From: Azospirillum oryzae
Lineage (GTDB): Bacteria; Pseudomonadota; Alphaproteobacteria; Azospirillales; Azospirillaceae
DNA: 64,000 nt
Direction of reading: 5' to 3'
NCBI RefSeq assembly: GCF_900177515.1
Contig: NZ_FXAK01000007.1
Coordinates: forward strand, 728,501-792,500
Of the stretch, positions 19,987 through 28,880 are shown piece by piece (position 1 is the first letter of the stretch; each line of letters opens with the position of its first letter). A program made the position numbers and the translations under genes. The notes under the pieces were generated by a model. It did not search any database. It was not told the origin of the DNA and worked only from the letters and a program-made list of their open reading frames with translations.

Positions 19987-22302
19987 TTACTCGACCATCT
20001 CCGACACCATCTCCTCGTCGTCGTCGCCGGAGGTGCGCTTCGGCCGGTTGCCTTCGGCATACTCGAAGGCCGGCTTGTCGTCCTTGACGGTGACCTTGAC
20101 CAGACCGCCCTTGCTGAGCTTGCCGAACAGCAGCTCTTCCGCCAGCGGCTTCTTGATGTACTCCTGGATCACGCGGCCGAGCGGGCGGGCGCCATAGAGC
20201 GGGTCGTAACCCTTCTTGCCCAGCCACTCGCGCGCCTCGTCGTTCAGCTCGATGGACACGCCGCGGTCTTCCAACTGCGCTTCCATCTGCATGATGAACT
20301 TGTCGACGACGCGGTTGATGACCTCCTGCGTCAGCGGCGCGAAGGGGATGATCGCGTCCAGGCGGTTGCGGAACTCCGGCGTGAACATCTTCTCGACCGC
20401 TTCGATGTCCTCGCCGACCCGGCGGTCACGCTCGAAGCCGATGGCGGGCTTGGCCATGTCGGCGGCCCCGGCGTTCGAGGTCATGATCAGGATGACGTTG
20501 CGGAAATCGACGATCTTGCCGTTGTGATCGGTCAGCTTGCCGTGGTCCATGATCTGCAACAGGATGTTGAACAGATCCGGATGGGCCTTCTCGATCTCGT
20601 CCAGCAGCAGGACGCAGTGCGGGTGCTGGTCGATGGCGTCGGTCAGCATGCCGCCCTGGTCGAAGCCGACATAGCCCGGAGGGGCGCCGATCAGGCGCGA
20701 CACCGTGTGCCGCTCCATGTACTCGGACATGTCGAAGCGGGTCAGCTCGATGCCCAGCGTCATGGCGAGCTGGCGGGCCACCTCGGTTTTGCCGACACCG
20801 GTCGGGCCGGTGAACAGGTAGTTGCCGATGGGCTTTTCCGGCTCGCGCAGGCCGGCGCGGGCCAGCTTGATCGCGGACACCAGCGCGTCGATCGCCTTGT
20901 TCTGGCCGAAGACCATGGTCTTCAGGTCACGCTCAAGGTTCAGCAGCGTTTCCTTGTCGTCGCGGCTGACCGACTTCGGCGGGATGCGGGCGATCTTGGC
21001 GACCACCGCCTCCACGTCCTTCACGCCGATCTTCTTGCGGCGCTTGTTCTCCGGCAGCAGCATCTGCGCCGCACCGACCTCGTCGATGATGTCGATGGCT
21101 TTGTCGGGCAGCTTGCGGTCGCCGATGTACTTGGCCGACAGCTCCACCGCGACGCGGATGGCGTCGTTGGTGTAGGTGACCTTGTGGTGCTTCTCGTAGT
21201 AGGGCTTCAGGCCCTGCAGGATCTTCACCGCATCCTCGACCGACGGCTCGTTGACGTCGATCTTCTGGAAGCGGCGGACCAGCGCCCGGTCCTTCTCGAA
21301 GTAGCTGCGGTATTCCTTGTAGGTGGTCGACCCGATGCAGCGCAGCGAACCCGACGCCAGGGCCGGCTTCAGCAGGTTCGAGGCGTCCATCGCCCCGCCC
21401 GAGGTGGCGCCGGCGCCGATCACCGTGTGGATCTCGTCGATGAAGAGAATGGCCCCCTCCGTCGCCTCGAGTTCCGACACGACGGCCTTCAGCCGCTCCT
21501 CGAAATCGCCGCGATAGCGGGTGCCTGCCAGCAGCGAGCCCATATCGAGCGCGAAGATGGTGGCGTTGCGCAGCACCTCCGGCACTTCCTGCTGGACGAT
21601 GCGGCGGGCAAGGCCCTCGGCGATGGCGGTCTTACCGACACCGGGGTCGCCGACGTAGAGCGGGTTGTTCTTCGACCGCCGGCACAGGATCTGGATGGTC
21701 CGTTCGACCTCCTGCTCCCGGCCGATCAGCGGATCGATCTTCCCGCCGGACGCCTTCTTGTTCAGGTTGACACAATACGCCTCTAGCGCTTCGCTGCCTT
21801 TTTTCACGACCTTCTCCGCCGCCGCCTCGTCGTCAGCGCCCGAGACACGCTTTGTTTCCGAGCGGCCCGGAGCCTTCGCGATTCCGTGAGAGATGTAGTT
21901 GACCGCATCGAACCGGGTCATCTCCTGCTCCTGCAGGAAATAGACCGCATGGCTCTCGCGTTCAGAGAACAAGGCAACGAGCACATTTGCTCCCGTCACC
22001 TCCTCACGTCCCGACGACTGGACGTGGATGGCCGCACGCTGCAGAACCCGTTGGAAACCAGCCGTCGGCTTGGCATCATCAGGCCTGTTCGTGATAAGGT
22101 TCGCCAGTTCGTTGTCGAGGTAATCCGACAGTTCCGCGCGCAGACGGTCGAGGTCGATCCCGCAAGCGCGCAAGACGGCAGTAGCATCGGAGTCTTCGGT
22201 CAACGCGAGCAAAAGATGTTCGAGCGTCGCGTATTCATGCCTGCGCTCGTTCGCGTGGGCCAGGGCTCGGTGCAGCGTCTGTTCCAGGTTACGCGACAGC
22301 AT
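19987..22302 (-). CDS. clpA: ATP-dependent Clp protease ATP-binding subunit ClpA
   Basis: Hexameric AAA+ unfoldase that feeds ClpP, receiving N-degron substrates from ClpS. 771 residues: two Clp-N repeats ([19 protein letters not shown] and [11 protein letters not shown]), first AAA+ with [13 protein letters not shown] and LFIDEIHTV, second AAA+ with [13 protein letters not shown] and [12 protein letters not shown], and a ClpP-contact IGF-type loop region. It ends in an acidic tail ([13 protein letters not shown]). Start ATG at 22302 gives the standard MLSRNLE N-terminus; an ATG at 22332 is possible. The clpS stop lies 8 bases upstream. No clpP is in the window. Confidence 0.96.
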   Translation of the reverse strand: MLSRNLEQTLHRALAHANERRHEYATLEHLLLALTEDSDATAVLRACGIDLDRLRAELSDYLDNELANLITNRPDDAKPTAGFQRVLQRAAIHVQSSGREEVTGANVLVALFSERESHAVYFLQEQEMTRFDAVNYISHGIAKAPGRSETKRVSGADDEAAAEKVVKKGSEALEAYCVNLNKKASGGKIDPLIGREQEVERTIQILCRRSKNNPLYVGDPGVGKTAIAEGLARRIVQQEVPEVLRNATIFALDMGSLLAGTRYRGDFEERLKAVVSELEATEGAILFIDEIHTVIGAGATSGGAMDASNLLKPALASGSLRCIGSTTYKEYRSYFEKDRALVRRFQKIDVNEPSVEDAVKILQGLKPYYEKHHKVTYTNDAIRVAVELSAKYIGDRKLPDKAIDIIDEVGAAQMLLPENKRRKKIGVKDVEAVVAKIARIPPKSVSRDDKETLLNLERDLKTMVFGQNKAIDALVSAIKLARAGLREPEKPIGNYLFTGPTGVGKTEVARQLAMTLGIELTRFDMSEYMERHTVSRLIGAPPGYVGFDQGGMLTDAIDQHPHCVLLLDEIEKAHPDLFNILLQIMDHGKLTDHNGKIVDFRNVILIMTSNAGAADMAKPAIGFERDRRVGEDIEAVEKMFTPEFRNRLDAIIPFAPLTQEVINRVVDKFIMQMEAQLEDRGVSIELNDEAREWLGKKGYDPLYGARPLGRVIQEYIKKPLAEELLFGKLSKGGLVKVTVKDDKPAFEYAEGNRPKRTSGDDDEEMVSEMVE

Positions 22303-22310
22303 GTGTGGGT

Positions 22311-22637
22311 CTAATCCTTTTCTAACGTGCATTGCAGCGGATGCTGGTTCTGGCGCGCAAAGTCCATCACCTGCGTGACTTTCGTCTCCGCCACCTCGTA
22401 GGTGAACACGCCGCACAACCCCACACCCCGCCGGTGCACATGCAGCATGATCTGGGTCGCTTCCTCCCGCGATTTGCTGAAGAAGCGTTCGAGAACGAGA
22501 ACGACGAACTCCATCGGAGTATAATCGTCGTTCAACATCAAGACCTTATACATCGACGGCTTTTTGGTCTTCGGCTTGGCCTTTACGACCACGCCGCTGT
22601 TCGTGCCGTCGTTGCCCTGCTTGTCAGAGTCGGCCAT
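22311..22637 (-). CDS. clpS: ClpS adaptor protein
   Basis: 108-residue N-recognin adaptor. The folded core begins at [20 protein letters not shown], with the substrate-pocket residues N-D-D and the later [19 protein letters not shown] block. The first 28 residues are polar and Lys-rich, as in alphaproteobacterial ClpS. It is directly upstream of clpA in one transcription unit. Confidence 0.96.
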   Translation of the reverse strand: MADSDKQGNDGTNSGVVVKAKPKTKKPSMYKVLMLNDDYTPMEFVVLVLERFFSKSREEATQIMLHVHRRGVGLCGVFTYEVAETKVTQVMDFARQNQHPLQCTLEKD

Positions 22638-22997
22638 GGTCCCAGTCGAATGTCATCGCGATGCACTGTCACTGTGAATGATATGGTCATTTCGGGCGCG
22701 GTGGGAAGGGGCCGTTTTCGGTCTCTCTCCATTTGGCAGACCCTCCTTTGGTCCGGTCAGCCTTCCGATACCCCTAAATAGGAGATACCTCTTGCCTTCG
22801 GACCGCAATCGGCGGGAAACCCTAAGCCTTTGTGTGCATCGCTTGGGCTAGGCTCAGGCAGAGGGGCTTCCGGACGCAAAAAAAGCGGCCCGGCACCCCT
22901 GTCCGGGATGCCGGGCCGCTGCGATGCGGTCGTTCAGGTGGGCATAGGATGCCCGCCGATCAAGCCGGGAGGATCAGTCCAGGCCCGTGGGCGCCGA
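22638..22997. other. intergenic region between clpS and first phasin gene
   Basis: 360 bases. It holds the clpS promoter side (minus strand, near 22640-22760; no clear hexamers) and, near 22884-22920, the phasin terminator. The first part is less GC-rich than its surroundings (22660-22800). No ORF with coding character was found. Confidence 0.6.
22884..22920 (-). terminator. rho-independent terminator of first phasin gene
   Basis: Perfect 12-bp stem AGCGGCCCGGCA / TGCCGGGCCGCT with a 13-base loop; on the minus strand it is followed by a run of seven Ts (plus-strand A run at 22878-22884). It lies about 80 bases after the phasin stop. Confidence 0.9.
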
Positions 22998-23477
22998 TCA
23001 GGCGGCGACCGGCTTCTTCGACAGAACCTCGACCGTGGCGTTGACACGGGCGCTCAGCGGAGCCAGCGCCTCGTTGGCGACCTTGACGGTCAGCTCCTGC
23101 ATCTTGGTGCTCTCGGACACGAAGGCGTCGAGGCTCGCCTTGGTGTAGGCCTTCTGCAGCTCGACCAGTTCCTGGATCGTCTTCACCGCCAGCATGGACT
23201 TGGCGTTCGACACGCTCTTTTCCAGCGAGGACTGGGTGAAGGCGGCGACCTGCTTGCCGGCCTCTTCCGCGCCCTTGGCGACGACGGTGCCGGACTGCAC
23301 GAACGCGTCGACATTCCCCTTGGTGAGGGCGGTCAGCTCCTCATAGCCCTTCAGCACCTGGGCGGAGGCCTTTTCCATCTGCTCCTGCTGGGCCTTCACG
23401 AGGCCTTCCAGGTTCTGCTTGGCGGTGGCGATGGCGTCTTCGACGGACTTGGTGACGGCGGCGATCTGGTCGGACAT
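22998..23477 (-). CDS. phasin family protein (copy 1)
   Basis: 159-residue, almost wholly helical protein of the phasin family that coats polyhydroxyalkanoate granules. Typical features: repeated Lys/Glu heptads (NLEGLVKAQQEQMEKASAQV), the central GYEELTALTKGNVDAFVQSG block, and a C-terminal AALS-like tail (LSKKPVAA). AGGAG precedes the ATG. It is a paralogue of the next upstream phasin; the C-terminal halves align closely (EALAPL-ARV-ATVE-SK). Promoter and operator are listed separately. Confidence 0.9.
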   Translation of the reverse strand: MSDQIAAVTKSVEDAIATAKQNLEGLVKAQQEQMEKASAQVLKGYEELTALTKGNVDAFVQSGTVVAKGAEEAGKQVAAFTQSSLEKSVSNAKSMLAVKTIQELVELQKAYTKASLDAFVSESTKMQELTVKVANEALAPLSARVNATVEVLSKKPVAA

Positions 23478-23590
23478 GGCTATGCTCCTCGCGCTCTCTC
23501 AGGGGTCAACCGCGCGGCCCCGGCGATGCGGCGACCGGGCGCGGAGTGGGTTGAGGCCCTCGGACCCCGAAGAACCGGGCGCCCGAGATA

Positions 23591-23603
23591 TGCTGCACTG
23601 CAA
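23591..23603 (-). promoter_or_regulatory. candidate PhaR operator, phasin copy 1
   Basis: Minus-strand TTGCAGTGCAGCA (plus strand TGCTGCACTGCAA), about 114 bases before the phasin start and 10-22 bases downstream of the predicted -10 element, so at or just after the transcription start. PhaR of Paracoccus recognises TGC-rich CTGC-N3/4-GCAG sites at the phasin promoter and represses until it binds PHA granules. An identical copy lies in front of the other phasin. Confidence 0.65.
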
Positions 23604-23612
23604 CATAAGCTG

Positions 23613-23641
23613 AATGTAGGAAAATCCGGGCGCGGAGTCAA
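23613..23641 (-). promoter_or_regulatory. sigma-70-like promoter of phasin copy 1
   Basis: Minus-strand -35 TTGACT at 23641-23636, 17-base spacer, -10 TACATT at 23618-23613. Six of the twelve bases at the most important positions match consensus and the whole arrangement repeats at phasin copy 2. Confidence 0.6.
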
Positions 23642-23647
23642 TGGGTA

Positions 23648-23662
23648 TTGTGCACTGCACAA
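23648..23662. promoter_or_regulatory. 15-bp palindrome upstream of phasin copy 1
   Basis: TTGTGCA-C-TGCACAA, perfect 7-base arms about one central base. It lies seven bases upstream of the phasin 1 -35 hexamer and shares the TGCA-S-TGCA core of the PhaR-like operator, so it may be a second, higher-symmetry binding site. Confidence 0.5.
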
Positions 23663-23701
23663 AATCCGTCGGCGTGCTGGGAGCGGAGCCCGGAACGCAA
23701 A

Positions 23702-23736
23702 ACGGCCCGGCAACCGCGTGGAGGTCGCCGGGCCGT
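23702..23736 (-). terminator. probable terminator of second phasin gene
   Basis: 10-bp stem ACGGCCCGGC / GCCGGGCCGT with a 15-base loop, about 60 bases past the phasin 2 stop. Only a short T run follows on the minus strand. Its stem sequence resembles that of the phasin 1 terminator, supporting duplication of the whole unit. Confidence 0.65.
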
Positions 23737-23795
23737 CTGCGGGGCCGGGGGTCATGGCTGAACCCCGGCCGTCAGGTCTCGTCCGTTCGCGCCGG

Positions 23796-24308
23796 TCAGG
23801 CGGCGATCGGCTTGGAGAAGGTCTCCACCGTCGCGGTGACGCGGGCGTTCAGCGGGGCCAGTGCCTCGTTGGTGACCTTGGTGGTCAGCTCCTGCAGGCG
23901 GCTGGTCTCGGCCAGCATCGCGTCGAAGCTCGACTTCATGAAGTCGTTCTGCAGCTCCACCACTTCCTGCAGGGTCTTGGCGGCCAGCAGGGCCTTGCCG
24001 GTGGTGATGGACTTGTCCAGCGCCGACTGGCCATAGGCGACCACCTCGCGGCCGAGATCCTCGGCGCCCTTGGCGGCGATGGTGCTGCTGGCGATCAGCG
24101 CCTCGACATTGGCCTTGCCGGTGGCCTGCAGGTCCTCATAGCTCTTCAGCAGCTGGGCGGCAGTCTTCTCGAACTGCTCCTTGGCGGCGGTCGCGGTCTG
24201 CTCGAACTGCTTGACCGTCTGCTCCTGGCCGGCCTTCACCAGACCCTCGTACTGCTCCTTGGCCTGGGCGGCGACGGTTTCGAGCGACTTCGGCGTAAAC
24301 TGGTTCAT
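23796..24308 (-). CDS. phasin family protein (copy 2)
   Basis: 170-residue helical phasin, starting MNQFTPKSLETVAAQAKEQY. Central block SYEDLQATGKANVEALIASS aligns with GYEELTALTKGNVDAFVQSG of copy 1. The C-terminus (EALAPLNARVTATVETFSKP) is nearly the same as copy 1. AAGGA precedes the ATG. Both copies are separately promoted and terminated, which suggests they are expressed independently although both carry the same operator. Confidence 0.9.
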   Translation of the reverse strand: MNQFTPKSLETVAAQAKEQYEGLVKAGQEQTVKQFEQTATAAKEQFEKTAAQLLKSYEDLQATGKANVEALIASSTIAAKGAEDLGREVVAYGQSALDKSITTGKALLAAKTLQEVVELQNDFMKSSFDAMLAETSRLQELTTKVTNEALAPLNARVTATVETFSKPIAA

Positions 24309-24467
24309 GACGCGCGTTCCTTCCTGGCTGATGCCGGCGTATGGAGAGTGGACCCGGCCGCCGCAAAGCGTGGCGCGGGGCCGGCCGGCAGCGGTGTGCG
24401 TTGCGTTTTTTACGTTGTGCAGCCGTTGTCACGATTTTCCCGGTGGACGCGGATGCGCCCCGGAAAA

Positions 24468-24480
24468 TGCTGCACTGCAA
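24468..24480 (-). promoter_or_regulatory. candidate PhaR operator, phasin copy 2
   Basis: Same 13-mer as upstream of copy 1 (minus strand TTGCAGTGCAGCA), 160 bases before the phasin 2 start and 10-22 bases after the -10 element. Flanking bases also match: both are followed on the plus strand by YATAAG. Confidence 0.65.
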
Positions 24481-24489
24481 TATAAGAGT

Positions 24490-24518
24490 TTTATGGGCTA
24501 AGCACTGCGCGGTGTCAA
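24490..24518 (-). promoter_or_regulatory. sigma-70-like promoter of phasin copy 2
   Basis: Minus-strand -35 TTGACA at 24518-24513 (perfect), 17-base spacer, -10 CATAAA at 24495-24490. Geometry is identical to the copy 1 promoter, with the operator at the same distance downstream. Confidence 0.65.
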
Positions 24519-24806
24519 CAGTCCGTTCGGCGGGTATGCGGCTTAATCCCTTGCGCCGAACCTACTCCGAATGCGTGAAGATCCTGTGACACCGTCGCCG
24601 CTTTCGTTGCGGGCGGGGGCGGCGGTCGCGGAAGCGGCGGCAAGTCTCCGATGGAGACTGTCCTTAACGAAGACTTTACCGGCGCTGGGACAAGTGTAGC
24701 GTGGCCGTGGAGGGGATTCGCCTCGGCCATTGGTCAGGTGCGGCGCTTGGACGCGGCGCGCCGGGCCATCCCTTCATCAGGCCGCATCTTCGGGACCATT
24801 TCGACC

Positions 24807-25568
24807 ATGACCTATTGCCTTGGCATCAAGACCCGCGACGGCCTGATCGGTCTGTCGGACGGCCGGATCACCAGCGGATCGCAACTGTCGTCGGCCCGCA
24901 AGGTGACGATGATGGGCAGCGGCGGCGACCGCTTCTTCATCATGAACTCGGGCCTGCGCAGCGTCCGCGACAAGACGCTGGCCTATCTGCGCCGCGACAT
25001 GCAGAAGCGCCGGGGCGAGGCCTACTCCACCATGCTGGACGCGGTGTCGGCCTTCACCACCTGCCTGCGGCAAGTCGCCGCGGAGGACCGGGAGTCGCTG
25101 GAGGCGTCCAAGCTGCACTTCAACCTGCACGCCATCATCGGCGGCCAGCTGGCCGAAGACCGCGAACCCTACATGTTCCTGGTCTATCCAGAAGGCAACT
25201 GGATCGAGGTGGACGAACGCACGCCCTACCTGTCGATCGGCGCCACCGCCTACGGCAAGCCGATCCTGGACCGCGCGCTGACCTACGGCACCGACATGCA
25301 GACGGCGCTGAAGCTGGCCTATCTGTCCTTCGACAGCACCCGCTTCTCCACCAACGACGTCGGCTTCCCCATCGACATGGTGTCCTACCATGCGGAGTCG
25401 CGCAGCTGGCGCCAGTCGAACTACGACTATGACGATCTCAGCGAACAGCGCCAGTGGTGGAACCGCAACCTGACGGAGCTGGCCCGCCGCATGCCGGACG
25501 GTCCCTGGGTCGAGACGCTGGTCCCGGAAGAGATGCGTCCGCGCCAGCCTGCCGAAGAAGCGGTCTGA
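24807..25568 (+). CDS. Anbu-type proteasome-like Ntn hydrolase (COG3484)
   Basis: 253-residue member of the Anbu family, bacterial proteasome beta-subunit relatives. After removal of Met1 the catalytic nucleophile is Thr2 (MTYCLGIKTRDGLIGLSDGR), with the Asp and Lys of the family (SDGRI, SARKVTMM) following. The family block YPEGNWIEVDERTPYLSIG with YGKPILDRALTYG is present. The ATG at 24807 is required by the Thr2 mechanism. Anbu is usually next to genes for ATP-grasp, alpha-E and transglutaminase-like proteins; none of these are here. Its physiological substrate is unknown. Confidence 0.9.
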   Translation: MTYCLGIKTRDGLIGLSDGRITSGSQLSSARKVTMMGSGGDRFFIMNSGLRSVRDKTLAYLRRDMQKRRGEAYSTMLDAVSAFTTCLRQVAAEDRESLEASKLHFNLHAIIGGQLAEDREPYMFLVYPEGNWIEVDERTPYLSIGATAYGKPILDRALTYGTDMQTALKLAYLSFDSTRFSTNDVGFPIDMVSYHAESRSWRQSNYDYDDLSEQRQWWNRNLTELARRMPDGPWVETLVPEEMRPRQPAEEAV

Positions 25569-25586
25569 CGGGATACTTGGCCGGGG

Positions 25587-26372
25587 TCACTTCCCCGGAA
25601 GGGCGCTCAGCAGCAGCGCCCCGAAGGGGGCGGTCGGGCCAACCAGTCCGTCGCGGCCGACCTGGATTTCGAAGAACACCCCGCCGTCGGCCAACTGGCC
25701 GGAAGAGGGCAGGGTCTGTGGCGCGTCGTCGGGTTCCGGCAGGCCGGGGAAGGCGACGCCCGTCGGGTCGAGGCCGCGCAGAAGCTCCGGGAAGTGGGCG
25801 TTGGTGAAGCGGCTGGACGGGTAGGGAAAGGCGGTGAAGAACCACTGCCCGGCGCGGCAGCCGTTGATCAGCCAATAGAAGCCGTTGGACGGCAGCCGCA
25901 GCCCTTGGGGCGGCGGGTCGAACGCCCCGTCGTCGCGCAGGCGGCCGATGAAGCTGTCATATTGCGCCGCGGTCAGCTGCAGGGTGGCCGTGCGGCCGCG
26001 CGCCGCGGAGAACGGGTCGGTCAGCGTCATGCGGGCGAGGTCGGTCGCCTCGATCACATGCGCCTCCACCGCCGCACCGCCGCGGTCGGAATCGCCGACG
26101 ACGTCGTAGGTTCGCACGTGCCGATTGTAGTCGGCGTTGAAGATCAGCCGGAAGCGGTCGGCGCCGTCCTTGCCGCAGCGCGACCGCAGATCGTCGCCGT
26201 TGAGATAGCTGAACCAGGTCAGCTTGCGCGCCAGCGGATTGTCGGTCGGCCCCACCGAGCCGCAGCCGGCGAGCGCCAGCAGGGAGACGGCCATGGCCGC
26301 CGCCTTGACGCCGTGGGCCAGGCCATGGCGGAAAAGGGTGGCCGGAACGGTTCTTTGATGACCACGACTCAT
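25587..26372 (-). CDS. lipoprotein of unknown function
   Basis: 261-residue predicted lipoprotein. The signal sequence ends in the lipobox LALAGC (Cys near residue 37), so it should be anchored to the inner or outer membrane. The rest lacks a family I can name; conserved-looking parts are RLIFNADYNRHVRTYDVVG and NGFYWLINGCRAGQWFFTAF. A start at ATG 26372 is favoured because it precedes the signal peptide closely; in-frame upstream reading to 26609 is not convincing. It faces away from the carboxypeptidase gene and converges on Anbu. Confidence 0.75.
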   Translation of the reverse strand: MSRGHQRTVPATLFRHGLAHGVKAAAMAVSLLALAGCGSVGPTDNPLARKLTWFSYLNGDDLRSRCGKDGADRFRLIFNADYNRHVRTYDVVGDSDRGGAAVEAHVIEATDLARMTLTDPFSAARGRTATLQLTAAQYDSFIGRLRDDGAFDPPPQGLRLPSNGFYWLINGCRAGQWFFTAFPYPSSRFTNAHFPELLRGLDPTGVAFPGLPEPDDAPQTLPSSGQLADGGVFFEIQVGRDGLVGPTAPFGALLLSALPGK

Positions 26373-26670
26373 TGTCGCTTGCCTCGCGTCTGCGGCCCCT
26401 GGTAGGTGGAGAAGAACGGGTGCTGCGGCAAGCCCCGGATGACGGGCTTCGGCCTGTCGGAGGGCGCCGGTACCCCGTCTGCCCCCTGCCGTAACCCTTC
26501 CGCCGTGCCCTTGTCCGCCGTCCTTTCCCTCGTCATGCAGGACCCGCAATTTTGGCCACAGAAACTGCGAAAAGCCAAAGCAGTAAATTAACGAATTCAT
26601 GCTAGACACTGATTTCGCACGAATTTACCATTGAACCAAGCACCAGTATCTAGCGGTTGGCGGGGCCATC

Positions 26671-28011
26671 ATGAGTGTAACGCGCAACACCGTTCGTAAC
26701 GGATTGTTTCCGTTCGCCTTTCGCGCGGCGGACACGAACGGGGGGCGGAGTTCGGCGGGTGTTGGGCGCCATTTGTTCGCGGCTGCTGCGCTGCTGGGCA
26801 TGGTGGCCGTCGGGTCCGGCCTGTCCGCGGCAGAGGCGCTGGCGGCCAAGGCAGCAGCCATCGTCATCGATGCCCGGACTGGGCAGGTGCTGATCGACCA
26901 GGATGCGGACGCGATCGTCCATCCGGCGTCCCTGACCAAGATGATGACCCTGTACCTGACCTTCGACGCGCTGGACGACGGTCGCCTGACCCTCGACCAG
27001 CAGTTGCCGGTCTCGTCCTGGGCGGAAAGCATGTCGCCGACCAAGCTGGGACTGCGCGCCGGCCAGACGCTGAAGGTGGAGACGGCGATCCTCGGCCTCG
27101 TCACCAAGTCGGCGAACGACGCCGCGGTGGTGCTGGCGGAGGCGCTGGGCGGCACCGAGTCGCGCTTTGCCGAGATGATGACGCGCAAGGCCCGCGAACT
27201 CGGCATGCGCCACACCGTCTACCGCAACGCCTCCGGGCTGCCGAACATGGAGCAGGTGACGACCGCCCGCGACTACGCGATGCTGTCCCGCGCGCTGATG
27301 CGCGACCATGCCAGATATTACCCCTATTTCAGCCGCCGCAACTTCGTCTACGGCGGCCGTACCCTGGCCAACCACAACCACCTGATGTCCCGCTACGAGG
27401 GCATGGACGGCATCAAGACCGGCTATACCGTGGCGTCCGGCTTCAATCTCGCCGCCTCGGCGGTGCGGGACGGGCGGCGTCTGGTCGGTGTGGTGATGGG
27501 CGGCAAGTCGGCCGTGTCGCGCGACAACAAGATGGCGGCCCTGCTCGATCAGGCCTTCGGCCGGCCCAGCCGGGGCCAGGAGGACGCGCCGGTGATGGCG
27601 AGCCTCGACACCACGCGCTCCGACGCCACCGACGGCGAGGGGGATGACGATGAGGAGCCGGTGGTGAAGGCCAGGCCGGTTCGCGCCTCCCTGCAGACGG
27701 CGGCGATCCCGGTCGCCCCCGCGAAGGAGGAGAAGGCGAGCCGCGGCAGCGCCTCCTCGCATTGGGGTGTCCAGGTCGGCGCCTTCTCCAGCAAGGCGGC
27801 CGGCAACAAGGCGGTCAGCCAGGCGGTCAAGCAGGCGCCGTTCCTGCTGCGGACGGCCAAGCCCAGCGTCGTGCAGGCGAAGACCGGCAAGGAGACCGTC
27901 TACCGTGCCCGCCTGACCGGCCTGGACGAGAAGGACGCCCGCAAGGCCTGCGCCGTTCTGACCAAGCACGGCCACCATTGCGTCGCCGTCTCCCCGGGCG
28001 AGCGGGGCTGA
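26671..28011 (+). CDS. D-alanyl-D-alanine carboxypeptidase (PBP5/6 type) with SPOR domain
   Basis: Periplasmic peptidoglycan-trimming enzyme, 446 residues. After a long signal peptide (hydrophobic 35-57) the three active-site motifs are SLTK at 87-90, SAN at 147-149 and KTG at 249-251. An Arg/Glu/Asp-rich linker (DGEGDDDEEPVV) leads to a C-terminal SPOR domain (about 366-440: WGVQVGAFSSKAAGNKA) that binds denuded glycan strands at the division site. Fusion of PBP5-type enzymes to SPOR is seen in alphaproteobacteria. Its gene stands alone, divergent from a lipoprotein gene. Confidence 0.93.
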   Translation: MSVTRNTVRNGLFPFAFRAADTNGGRSSAGVGRHLFAAAALLGMVAVGSGLSAAEALAAKAAAIVIDARTGQVLIDQDADAIVHPASLTKMMTLYLTFDALDDGRLTLDQQLPVSSWAESMSPTKLGLRAGQTLKVETAILGLVTKSANDAAVVLAEALGGTESRFAEMMTRKARELGMRHTVYRNASGLPNMEQVTTARDYAMLSRALMRDHARYYPYFSRRNFVYGGRTLANHNHLMSRYEGMDGIKTGYTVASGFNLAASAVRDGRRLVGVVMGGKSAVSRDNKMAALLDQAFGRPSRGQEDAPVMASLDTTRSDATDGEGDDDEEPVVKARPVRASLQTAAIPVAPAKEEKASRGSASSHWGVQVGAFSSKAAGNKAVSQAVKQAPFLLRTAKPSVVQAKTGKETVYRARLTGLDEKDARKACAVLTKHGHHCVAVSPGERG

Positions 28012-28036
28012 CGACGGCAGCCGCTGCCGGCCGGTC

Positions 28037-28792
28037 TCACCCCCGCGCCGCGGCGGCGCACCGTTTCAGGAAATCCAGGGCCGGCGCCAGCGTGCCGGCC
28101 AGTTCCCCGGCCGGCGGCGCCTGATCGGCGCCCGGCTGCTCCAGGCCCGCCTCCAGGGCACGGGCCGCCCGGCGCAAAGCCAGACAGCCATATTGTCCCG
28201 AGACTCCGGCGATCTTGTGGGCCAGCGCCCCGGCCATTGCCAGATCCCCTGCCTTCAAAGCGGCGTCCAGCGCCTGCCAGTGCTGGTCCAGAACCGCTGC
28301 CGTCCGGTCGAGCAGTTCGGCGGCACGGACGGGCGGCAGCATCTCCCGCATCGTCTTGATCGCCCCCTCGTCGAAATCCGGCCCGGTTGCCGGCGGTGCG
28401 GCTTGCGGTCCGCTTTCCGGCAGGGAGAACAAGGCGTCCAGCCGCAGCGGCTTGGTCAGCATGCCGTCGGCGCCGCAGTCCGTGCAACGGGAGCGCCCTT
28501 GGGCGGTGGCGCTGGCGGTCAGCATCAGAATGCGCGGGGCGGCGCCGTTCGGCTGGCCGCGGATGGCGCGCACCGCCTCGTCGCCGGGCAGGCCGGGCAG
28601 GTCCAGATCCATCAGGATGAGGTCGAAGCCACCCTGCGCAGCCGCCGCGACGGCGGCCGGGCCATCCTCCACCGCCACCACACGATGGCCGGCACGTTCC
28701 AGCAGGGCGCGGGCGGCAAGGCGGGTGACCGTCTCGTCCTCCGCCAGCAGGATCTGCAAGGGGTGGGCTCCGCCCGTCCGGTTCACCGTCAT
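28037..28792 (-). CDS. response regulator with C-terminal HPt domain
   Basis: 251 residues: receiver with LLAEDETVTR, acceptor Asp62 in LILMDLDLPGLPG and Lys in MLTKPLRL; HPt with the phospho-His at 192 in ALAHKIAGVSGQYG. It looks like the C-terminal half of a hybrid kinase encoded separately, and could shuttle phosphate between a kinase and another regulator. A PAS kinase without a receiver lies 700 bases upstream on the same strand. ATG at 28792 follows a GGGAG-like sequence; ATG at 28861 is also in frame. Confidence 0.87.
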   Translation of the reverse strand: MTVNRTGGAHPLQILLAEDETVTRLAARALLERAGHRVVAVEDGPAAVAAAAQGGFDLILMDLDLPGLPGDEAVRAIRGQPNGAAPRILMLTASATAQGRSRCTDCGADGMLTKPLRLDALFSLPESGPQAAPPATGPDFDEGAIKTMREMLPPVRAAELLDRTAAVLDQHWQALDAALKAGDLAMAGALAHKIAGVSGQYGCLALRRAARALEAGLEQPGADQAPPAGELAGTLAPALDFLKRCAAAARG

Positions 28793-28880
28793 GCCGGTCC
28801 GCTCTCCCTGGTTGATGTGGCCGCCCAGTCTACCCGGTTCCGCGCCGCCGCGCACCGCCAAGGTCAGGGGAGCGGCGGGA

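Larger units (their letters stand above)
24309..24806. other. divergent region between phasin 2 and Anbu
   Basis: 498 bases. The phasin promoter and operator occupy 24468-24518. An inverted repeat GTTCGGCG / CGCCGAAC lies at 24525-24532 and 24554-24561. The remainder up to the Anbu start shows no gene with coding character; in-frame reading into Anbu from 24651 is rejected because Anbu needs its Thr2 at the N-terminus. Confidence 0.6.

Noticed and set aside
22640-22760. RpoH-type heat-shock promoter for clpS-clpA
   Set aside because: A loose CCCTTCC and CATAT pair with 17-18 base spacing can be drawn, but matches are too weak to support.
24651-24806. N-terminal extension of Anbu
   Set aside because: The family requires Thr2 at the mature N-terminus, so translation must begin at the ATG at 24807.
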